Assembly: GCA_029194725.1 (NCBI GenBank)
Contig: JARFXQ010000001.1
Coordinates: 124,001 to 188,000 of the forward strand
Source of the DNA: Nitrospira sp.
GTDB taxonomy: Bacteria > Nitrospirota > Nitrospiria > Nitrospirales > Nitrospiraceae
Direction of reading: 5' to 3'
Length of the DNA: 64,000 bases
The position numbers were made by a program, and so were the translations under genes. The notes below the pieces were generated by a model, which did no database searches, was not told the origin of the DNA, and was given only the letters and a program-made list of their open reading frames with translations. Each line of letters starts with the position of its first letter. Positions within the stretch are counted from its first letter, which is position 1. This document shows positions 44,915-50,781 of this stretch, piece after piece.

Positions 44915-45184
44915 TTAGTCCGGACGACTCGGCGCTACGTCCTCGTAGACTGGCGCTGGGCTCCAATGTGTCGGGCGTATCCTGACGGTGGCGTTGAAAA
45001 TTCTCTGGGGGTCCAGTCCGTCCTGCTGTGCCTTCGCCAGCCACATTCTGACGACCTCTGGCTCGGGAGGATTCTGCAATGCCACTGAGACCTTTGACAG
45101 GTAGTCGCGCTCCTTGTCGCCCCAAAGGCCGTTGTTTGGAGAGATCTGCTCGGAGTCCGGTAAGGACATCAGGGCCTCCATCAA
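44915..45184 (-). CDS. Small unknown protein, tandem paralogue 2
   Basis: 89 residues. LAKAQQDGLDPQRIFNATV and SPAPVYEDVAPSRP align with the equivalent parts of the neighbour at 44590, with the same spacing, so the genes are diverged duplicates. The N-terminal part (MEALMSLPDSEQISPNNGLW) differs. It is predicted to be a soluble helical protein. Neither copy was recognised as a known family. Confidence 0.55.
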   Translation of the reverse strand: MMEALMSLPDSEQISPNNGLWGDKERDYLSKVSVALQNPPEPEVVRMWLAKAQQDGLDPQRIFNATVRIRPTHWSPAPVYEDVAPSRPD

Positions 45185-45317
45185 GGAGCCGCATGAGGTC
45201 GGCTTGCAATCCCCTCAAGCGTTCCTGTCCCACGATACATGATTCAGCTCCAACTGATAAGGGTCCAGCTGCGTCATCTTTGCTCGGCGTGCAAATTCGA
45301 TCCCGCACGATTTCAGA

Positions 45318-45869
45318 TCAAGGCCCTTGCTCAAATCGTCGGATCACGTTTTCCCGCCAGCTCTTGATAAAGGCTACCGCCTCCCGCTGGAGATCCTCGC
45401 GCATGGCTTGAACAGTTTCCTCTTCGTTTTCTTCTGGATCTATGAAGTCAATGGGTAACGGTACGTCGTACTTCCTGGCTCCCTCAAGATAGGCTTCCAC
45501 GAGCATCTGGCCGAACTCATCGTCGTTCTCCGCTGATCCAAGAATAACCTTTGCCACCGAAATGCTCGCTTCCTGCCAACCTTCTTGGGTTACATCAAAA
45601 TCATAGTCTAGTAAGCCCAGGAGGTTGCAATGGACCGGCCAGACCTCCTTCAGACGATCATCGATTTCGCTCTGCAACTCGTCTCTTGCTGATTGTGTAG
45701 GGTTTTCATACAGGGAAAGTCTCTGATCCATTGCAGCCTCCATCATGAGACGCTTTCCGAGCCGCTGTAACATTTCCGAGCGTGCATTATGATCGAGACA
45801 GCGAAATAGCCGAATAAGACACTGCTCATCCTCGCTTATTGCCCCCATCGATGGGTTTGATTCGCTCAT
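45318..45869 (-). CDS. Acidic helical protein of unknown function
   Basis: Not recognised. 183 residues from ATG 45869 (MSESNPSMGAISEDEQCLIR), rich in Glu and Asp, mostly helical, with an acidic patch FIDPEENEEETVQAMREDLQ near the C-terminus. No signal peptide or membrane span. It is upstream of the two small paralogues and in the same direction, so the three may be co-transcribed. Its 5' end abuts the truncated zinc-ribbon copy. Confidence 0.55.
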   Translation of the reverse strand: MSESNPSMGAISEDEQCLIRLFRCLDHNARSEMLQRLGKRLMMEAAMDQRLSLYENPTQSARDELQSEIDDRLKEVWPVHCNLLGLLDYDFDVTQEGWQEASISVAKVILGSAENDDEFGQMLVEAYLEGARKYDVPLPIDFIDPEENEEETVQAMREDLQREAVAFIKSWRENVIRRFEQGP

Positions 45870-45902
45870 GGGATGATACTTTAGTTTGTAGCTCAATGGC
45901 AT

Positions 45903-45989
45903 TCAAGCAAGTGGCATCGCGAGTATGGGAGGCGGTATCGAGGCATCACACAGCAAGCACGAGACAGGCGAGTGAGCTATCCCACATGA
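45903..45989 (+). pseudogene. Truncated second copy of the zinc-ribbon gene (C-terminal end only)
   Basis: The plus frame reads SSKWHREYGRRYRGITQQAR, then DRRVSYPT and a stop at 45987-45989. This matches the tail YGRRFRGITQRERERLSVS of the gene at 43061. The zinc-binding part is absent, so only the end of the gene and its downstream module were kept. Confidence 0.7.
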
Positions 45990-46150
45990 TTCCAATGATC
46001 CAGGTGTCGTAAGAGACTTATGATTTCAAGGATTCTCCATCCTACTCTAAGGAGTGGATTGAGAGAAACCGGCTGCTCTGATGCAATGGTTTTCACTTAA
46101 ACGGTGGCTACAACAGCGAAAGGTACTTGTAATGATTTCGGCAACGAGCA
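45917..46150 (+). repeat. Zinc-ribbon 3' module, copy B
   Basis: Diverged direct repeat of 43425-43620, with ATGATTTC at 46020 and ATGATTTCG at 46132 in the same relative places as in copy A. The rest, to 46294, holds no recognised gene. Confidence 0.65.
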
Positions 46151-46294
46151 GTAGACAAATGTAGACAATCAGTCAACTCAAGCGGCGATCCCCGCGAGAT
46201 ACAGCAAGAATACAGGGACGAGCAAGGGGCGAGACTGTTTCAGCTTGATGCTGGTGTCACGCCTCTATCGGAGCACTTCGTATCAACATGCCCG

Positions 46295-46762
46295 TCATGG
46301 AACGTCGATAGCTAATTGAGAAAAACTAGCCAGCACGCTCTGCACAAAAGCTTCAATCCCTGGCGCTGAAGCCGCGCGCGGGCCTGCCACGTTTAACCTG
46401 TGAATCTGGTGCTGCTCACAAAACTCCTGAAGTTCTTCGTACCAGTGTTCTCCAGGAAACACATGCAACCAAGGCCGCTTCTGCTTTCGAGCCTGTTGAG
46501 CGGTAAACAGGCTGCCGCCGGCTAGTTCCTTCCCTAAGGTGATGATCAGCGTGGCATCGGCATCACGAATGTTCCAGGTCGTGCGTTGGCGATAGTTCCG
46601 TGTGGGAGTCTCGACGAGGGTATAGCAATCTGGAATGACTCCATCGTCTGCACGCCGTTCCTTGGGACACCAGCCGCCATGAGGAATCTCATGTTGGATG
46701 GCCCAGTCCAATGCGGCACGATCGGCGCCGGTCTGTCCGTCGGAGATGATTCGCAACTTCAT
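46295..46762 (-). CDS. Circularly permuted YpsA/LOG-like protein (putative molybdenum carrier family)
   Basis: 155 residues from ATG 46762. It begins LRIISDGQTGADRAALDWAI, then GWCPKERRADDGVIPDCYTL, RQRTTWNIRDADATLIITLG and KRPWLHVFPGEHWYEELQEF, the sequence of motifs in the cpYpsA (putative Mo-carrier) family. These are Rossmann-like proteins that probably bind a nucleotide; members are frequent on mobile elements. The function here is unknown. The gene is in the leftward arm of the element, next to a lipoprotein gene. Confidence 0.8.
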   Translation of the reverse strand: MKLRIISDGQTGADRAALDWAIQHEIPHGGWCPKERRADDGVIPDCYTLVETPTRNYRQRTTWNIRDADATLIITLGKELAGGSLFTAQQARKQKRPWLHVFPGEHWYEELQEFCEQHQIHRLNVAGPRAASAPGIEAFVQSVLASFSQLAIDVP

Positions 46763-46804
46763 CCGGATCACCAAGTGAGGTTGAAATGTTGCGATAGATC
46801 CTCG

Positions 46805-47155
46805 CTAATAACAGTCAGTATAGGTGGTGTTTCCCAAATGAGAAGATGTACAGTTTATGGGAGGACTCCCCCTTCGACGTTCAGCCTCTTGGCGCAACCC
46901 CTCCTGTAGCGCATCATTGACGAGAACATCGATTTCCTCTTCGGTCATCGTGGGGTATTCGTGTCGAAATTTGAGCTGAAGCGCTGGACGTTTAGCTGCA
47001 ATGTACCGTTCGCGATACTGTCGTCCTGCTTCACGGCCCTGATAATACAGCGCCTTGCGTTCTTCGGTCCAAAATGATGGGTCGAGAGTTTCATCCGATC
47101 TGGGCTCGGCACATCCGCTAAGAAGAGTGAAGATCAGAATTAGAACGAGTCGCAT
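46805..47155 (-). CDS. Small lipoprotein of unknown function
   Basis: 116 residues from ATG 47155, preceded by GGAG. The signal MRLVLILIFTLLSGCAEPRS has the lipobox LSGC. The mature part is a charged helical domain (WTEERKALYYQGREAGRQYR; MTEEEIDVLVNDALQEGLRQ) with two late Cys (INCTSSH, TDCY). Lipid anchoring is predicted. A longer frame from 47218 is rejected because it hides the signal. Function unknown. Confidence 0.65.
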   Translation of the reverse strand: MRLVLILIFTLLSGCAEPRSDETLDPSFWTEERKALYYQGREAGRQYRERYIAAKRPALQLKFRHEYPTMTEEEIDVLVNDALQEGLRQEAERRRGSPPINCTSSHLGNTTYTDCY

Positions 47156-47225
47156 GATGCAACTCCATGTGCCTTCTTGAGGATCTCCACTGGCTTGGAC
47201 TAACCGTCTAGACGGCAAGTTGCAA

Positions 47226-47414
47226 TCACTTCGTTTTTGGAAGTAAGCCCTTCTTATCCAAGTCCTGCCAGTGGGATTCTACGAGATCCATGAGGAGCGC
47301 CTTCACTGACTTATTTTGAACGGCCGCTTCGATCTTTGCTTTCACAATGATGTCTCGTGGGACCTCTCGAAAGTTCCAGATCCCGGCTTCGTCCTGGTCT
47401 TTAGGCTTGGGCAT
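47226..47414 (-). CDS. Small ribbon-helix-helix-like protein
   Basis: 62 residues from ATG 47414. The pattern IWNFREVPRDIIVKAKIEAA with VQNKSVKALLMDLVESHWQD, a short strand and two helices, resembles ribbon-helix-helix DNA-binding proteins of the kind found as antitoxins or plasmid regulators. It is divergent from the RHH gene at 47511, with which it shares a 96-base intergenic region containing a palindromic operator. The family call is by fold pattern only. Confidence 0.5.
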   Translation of the reverse strand: MPKPKDQDEAGIWNFREVPRDIIVKAKIEAAVQNKSVKALLMDLVESHWQDLDKKGLLPKTK

Positions 47415-47456
47415 GAGCGCTACTGTAGCAGAGAGAATGATGTTGATCAACACCTA

Positions 47457-47505
47457 TTGACGTAAAAACATCATATGATGTATAACACTCTTATAAAGGA
47501 GGTGA
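47457..47505 (+). promoter_or_regulatory. Promoter with palindromic operator and strong ribosome site for the RHH gene
   Basis: TTGACG (47457-47462) and TATAAC (47481-47486) are 18 bases apart. ACATCATATGATGT (47468-47481), a perfect 14-base palindrome, fills most of the spacer. AAGGAGGTGA (47496-47505) is a near-perfect anti-16S match before ATG 47511. This is the usual layout of an autorepressed RHH gene. Confidence 0.7.
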
Positions 47506-47510
47506 GGATC

Positions 47511-47660
47511 ATGAAAATGTCCCGTCTTAATATTCAGCTTCCCATTTCGCTCAAGGCCAAACTCGACGCCTTGCGAGCTCACGGCACCACATCCAGCGGG
47601 TTTATTCGAAGCCTGCTGGAACGAGAATTCAAGACCGGTCGTCACAAGAAACACGTTTGA
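47511..47660 (+). CDS. Ribbon-helix-helix DNA-binding protein
   Basis: 49 residues from ATG 47511. It starts KMSRLNIQLPISLKAKLDAL, with the beta-strand residues (RLNIQLP) that read DNA in CopG/Arc/omega proteins, followed by two helices (LKAKLDALRA; TSSGFIRSLLEREF). An in-frame start at 47475 lies inside the promoter and is rejected. It is first in a rightward group of small genes and probably represses its own promoter through the 14-base palindrome upstream. Confidence 0.75.
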   Translation: MKMSRLNIQLPISLKAKLDALRAHGTTSSGFIRSLLEREFKTGRHKKHV

Positions 47661-47679
47661 CACGAAAGGAAGGTGTGAC

Positions 47680-48099
47680 ATGAAGAATCAAGCGACAAAT
47701 GCATTAGTGGGTGTCGAGAAGCAACCTGCGAAACCGAAGAAGAAACCAGAGAAGATCACATTCATCGAAGTTCCACCGGACGAGTCTTGGTTTCAGCACG
47801 TGCGTGGTCGTCGTGGATTTCCGATCTGGTTCCTTCGCCTGCAAATGACGGGACTGCGGCCTCGACGGTATGGACCGTTTGATTCTCAGCGCAAAGGTCT
47901 CCTATTCCTGGATCAGCTCCTGGGCGGAGTTGGAGAGGCCTTGTGTTCAGCCAGCAACGAACTTGATGCTTTTCAAACCAAAGGACCAGGTTTTAGTTAT
48001 AGAGGTGGGCATTACCCCATCGTAGAGGATGAGGTCATTGAGGCGGACAGAATGAATGGGGAACGATCTCGGACGACTGTCGGAAAGAAGGGACGGTGA
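47680..48099 (+). CDS. Unknown small basic protein
   Basis: Not recognised. 139 residues, starting with a Lys-rich region (EKQPAKPKKKPEKITFIEVP), then a Trp/Arg-rich middle (HVRGRRGFPIWFLRLQMTGL with RPRRYGPFD) that resembles a small nucleic-acid-binding or AP2-like fold, and a charged tail. AGGAAGG precedes the ATG. It follows the RHH gene by 20 bases and is probably in its operon. Confidence 0.55.
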   Translation: MKNQATNALVGVEKQPAKPKKKPEKITFIEVPPDESWFQHVRGRRGFPIWFLRLQMTGLRPRRYGPFDSQRKGLLFLDQLLGGVGEALCSASNELDAFQTKGPGFSYRGGHYPIVEDEVIEADRMNGERSRTTVGKKGR

Positions 48100-48102
48100 G
48101 CG

Positions 48103-48387
48103 ATGAAAAGATCGACTACCAAGAAAGCAGATCTCAAAGCCCCAGATCACCGTTGTGGGAACCCCGATGATCTCATTGAGCCGGTTGAAAGTTTAAAGAA
48201 GCTTCACGGTGCGGTGACGCTCTTGGCTTCCCTGGGCTCTCCAGAGCGCGAGTGCTATGACACCGATCACATAATCAGGTTCTGCGAGTTGATCGAGAAT
48301 CAGCTGGAGTCAGTCATCCAGGAACTCGTGGCTCTCCAGGAGGCTTATATACAGCCGTTGCCAAAGAAGTTAGCACAGGTTGGCTGA
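48103..48387 (+). CDS. Unknown small helical protein
   Basis: Not recognised. 94 residues, predicted mostly helical (SLKKLHGAVTLLASLGSPER; FCELIENQLESVIQELVALQ), with a Lys-rich start (KRSTTKKADLKAPDHR). It is 3 bases after the previous gene, so co-translation is likely. No motifs of a known family. It belongs to the rightward group under the RHH promoter. Confidence 0.5.
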   Translation: MKRSTTKKADLKAPDHRCGNPDDLIEPVESLKKLHGAVTLLASLGSPERECYDTDHIIRFCELIENQLESVIQELVALQEAYIQPLPKKLAQVG

Positions 48388-48421
48388 CAGCAAGAATAAT
48401 CTGACAGAAAGGATTGCCGTT

Positions 48422-48778
48422 ATGGCCCGAGTAAGAATCATAAAGATGCACTTTGACTTAACGAATGAGTATGACGCAGCCACGTACCAAAGATTAGCCG
48501 AATCAGCACAACGGGCAGGCCGTAGAGGCCGAGGCAATCAGGCAAACTTTCTCGTCTCTCTTATGTTGGGGGTCAGGCCATCTGATTGCTTCCAGTATTC
48601 TGGCTTGACCGAAAGACCTCACTTTACACCGACAATCGAGGAACTCGATCAGCGATTGACTGCCCTTGAGGCAACGCTTAAAGGGTTCTCCATGGATGTG
48701 TCTCAAAAAGAGAACCATGCACCGATCCTTCGCTTAGTACCACCTGGCGATCAGGGCTGTTCTGAGCAGAGCGCGTGA
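48422..48778 (+). CDS. Unknown protein with predicted coiled-coil segment
   Basis: Not recognised. 118 residues from ATG 48422 ([20 protein letters not shown]), which follows GAAAGGA; an open frame extends upstream to 48380. The centre ([20 protein letters not shown]) is basic, and [20 protein letters not shown] forms a short coiled coil. It may be a small DNA-binding or regulatory protein of the element, but there is no direct evidence. Confidence 0.5.
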   Translation: MARVRIIKMHFDLTNEYDAATYQRLAESAQRAGRRGRGNQANFLVSLMLGVRPSDCFQYSGLTERPHFTPTIEELDQRLTALEATLKGFSMDVSQKENHAPILRLVPPGDQGCSEQSA

Positions 48779-48827
48779 TGTACACATCTTCAAACGGTCG
48801 TATGGTCTTGTGTACAAGGAGGCTTCC

Positions 48828-49511
48828 ATGACAAACCGAGCAGCTATAGCGTACATGCGAGTGAGCACAGCCGACCAGGGGAACAAGGGCAACGGTCTTG
48901 CCGCTCAACGCGAGACCATTGGTCGTTTCGCTGCAGCCGAGGGGTTTACGATTTTTGAGTGGGTGGAGGAAGTGGAAACCGGTAAAGGCAACGATGCCCT
49001 TGCGAGACGACCCAAACTTGCCGAAGTGCTTCGTCAAGCGAGGCGGATTAAAGCACCCGTCATTGTGTCGAAGCTCGATCGGCTCTCAAGGGATGTCGCC
49101 TTTATCGCCGGCCTGATGGCCGAGCGAGTTCCATTCATCGTCGCCGATCTCGGTCCAGACGTGGACCCATTCGTGCTGCATTTGTATGCGGCTTTGAGCG
49201 AGAAAGAGCGAAGCATGATCTCAGTCAGGACCCGCGAGGCTCTGGCCGCCTTGAAGCGTCGAGGGGTCAGACTCGGCAATCCCTCACATCGAAGCCTGTG
49301 CGATGCTTCGCGCATCGGCGCCAATGCTCGACAACGATCCGCCGATACATTTGCATGTTCGATCAAGCCAATGATCCAGGGCTATCGTGCTCAGGGCCTT
49401 ACGCTTCGTGCCGCAGCTGAAGCTATGAACCACAGCGGTGTACCGACGTATCGAGGGACGGGAACCTGGACAGCTACACAACTCTCACGCATCATGGCCC
49501 GCAGTTCATGA
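48828..49511 (+). CDS. Serine recombinase (resolvase/invertase family)
   Basis: 227 residues from ATG 48828, which follows AAGGAGG. The catalytic domain has the active Ser in [56 protein letters not shown] and [20 protein letters not shown], in resolvase order. The C-terminal helix-turn-helix is weak but present ([20 protein letters not shown]). Resolvases of this size cut and rejoin DNA at res or inversion sites. Within the element it could resolve replication dimers or invert a segment; no paired sites were identified. Confidence 0.88.
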   Translation: MTNRAAIAYMRVSTADQGNKGNGLAAQRETIGRFAAAEGFTIFEWVEEVETGKGNDALARRPKLAEVLRQARRIKAPVIVSKLDRLSRDVAFIAGLMAERVPFIVADLGPDVDPFVLHLYAALSEKERSMISVRTREALAALKRRGVRLGNPSHRSLCDASRIGANARQRSADTFACSIKPMIQGYRAQGLTLRAAAEAMNHSGVPTYRGTGTWTATQLSRIMARSS

Positions 49512-49616
49512 TAGTGTGACTTCCGGACGGCAACGGTCAGGCTTGATCACCTGGCCGGCTCGTGTTCCTGGCACGAGCGCCGTCCCTCCTCACCAGGAAC
49601 CCGACAGGAGGGGCAT

Positions 49617-50153
49617 ATGCCGGATAAACCAGCCACTTCTATGAAAGGGTACTTCAATGAGCCATGGCGCGAAGGCTTTGGACTCGAACGTCCCATGGGT
49701 GCCAAAACTGAGTATATATATGGGTTTGGGAAGACGGAGGAATGCTTGAGCAGGTTGTTCGAGTGGTCTGAGCGAACGCGCTGGATTATCGAACTAGAAA
49801 AAGCACATGGTCAAACGGAAGAAGATTTCCCCCAGCTCGCAACGATACGGCTGCTGCCAGGAGTATCCTTGAAGGAGGCACGAAAGGCCGCTGAAATAGC
49901 TGTGCGAAGGCTAGGAAAGCAAGGGGTAGGCCGTAGACCATCGACTCCTAGCACTGTGATTACTGTATTGCACAAGCTATTTGAAGCCGTGGAGCCAGAA
50001 ATCAATCAACGTGGGATCAGAAAGAACGTAATAGAGATTTGCGATGTGGCCTTAAGATATGGTGGCAAGCCCATTAGTCGATCACGAATACAGAATGAAT
50101 TGCTTCGCTGGTTGCGTCAACGTAAACATCGCATTAAGCGGTATGAACGATAA
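49617..50153 (+). CDS. Unknown protein, basic C-terminus
   Basis: Not recognised. 178 residues from ATG 49617, preceded by AGGAGGGG. The centre (GVSLKEARKAAEIAVRRLGK) is helical and the C-terminal half looks like a helix-rich nucleic-acid-binding region (SRSRIQNELLRWLRQRKHRI with KRYER). No signal peptide. It is located between the serine recombinase and the MerR-type gene. Confidence 0.5.
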   Translation: MPDKPATSMKGYFNEPWREGFGLERPMGAKTEYIYGFGKTEECLSRLFEWSERTRWIIELEKAHGQTEEDFPQLATIRLLPGVSLKEARKAAEIAVRRLGKQGVGRRPSTPSTVITVLHKLFEAVEPEINQRGIRKNVIEICDVALRYGGKPISRSRIQNELLRWLRQRKHRIKRYER

Positions 50154-50275
50154 AATATTCCTACCCCCGCTACTCCACCGCTAACTTCCCCCACATATTC
50201 GGGTTCTATTTATAAGTTTTTTACAATCTTCGCCTGCATCCATATCCTTGGAACATATCATCCAGGAGGCATGGC

Positions 50276-50461
50276 ATGGAGCAATTAATTACCACCTCAG
50301 ACGCAGCGAGACTTCTCAACCGATCAGCGGATCGTGTGCGAGATTACGAGCGTGAAGGAAAGTTGCCGGCTCAGAAAACCCCAGGTGGGCAACGCCTATT
50401 CAAGACGAGCGATGTGGAACGCTTAGCTAAGGAACTGGGAGCAATGAAGAAGAGCACATAA
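50276..50461 (+). CDS. MerR/excisionase-type helix-turn-helix protein
   Basis: 61 residues. TTSDAARLLNRSADRVRDYE is the MerR-type helix-turn-helix, followed by REGKLPAQKTPGGQRLFKTS, the wing, and a short helix. At this length it has no effector domain, like the small regulators and recombination directionality factors of phages and islands. AGGAGG precedes the start. It is 57 bases upstream of the gene that leads into the replication protein. Confidence 0.75.
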   Translation: MEQLITTSDAARLLNRSADRVRDYEREGKLPAQKTPGGQRLFKTSDVERLAKELGAMKKST

Positions 50462-50517
50462 AAACGCCGCGCCCAGAGCTGACACTCAAAAGCGCGGCAT
50501 AACCGAGGAGCAAACAA

Positions 50518-50781
50518 ATGGTGACTGCAATCTTATCTCAGGAACACTCGGCGATCAACTCCCCGACACTTGACGAGGCGGACAGTCGAGAAGAAATCGT
50601 CATCCGAATCGGTCTTAATGGACTTCGAGGCGTGGAAATAATCGCTGACCAGTCCGAGGCGCAAAGTAATCTGCAACAGCTTTGGGACGCTCTACGCTGT
50701 CCGCTGGAAGATGAAATGGGCCGGCTGCTCAATGACAGAGGGTTTACTTGCATGGAAGGGCGAGTTGGAGCCACGCTCTGA
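50518..50781 (+). CDS. Unknown small protein, translationally coupled to the replication protein
   Basis: Not recognised. 87 residues, acidic and soluble (SPTLDEADSREEIVIRIGLN; EAQSNLQQLWDALRCPLEDE). Its stop TGA overlaps the start ATG of the next gene as TGATG, so translation of the replication protein is likely coupled to it. It could act as a small partner or regulator. Only position supports any role. Confidence 0.55.
   Translation: MVTAILSQEHSAINSPTLDEADSREEIVIRIGLNGLRGVEIIADQSEAQSNLQQLWDALRCPLEDEMGRLLNDRGFTCMEGRVGATL

Noticed and set aside
42841-46140. CRISPR array or integron cassette array suggested by the recurring ATGATTTCG
   Set aside because: Spacing is irregular, the shared sequence is only 9-10 bases, and no cas genes, attC-like palindromes or integron integrase are seen.
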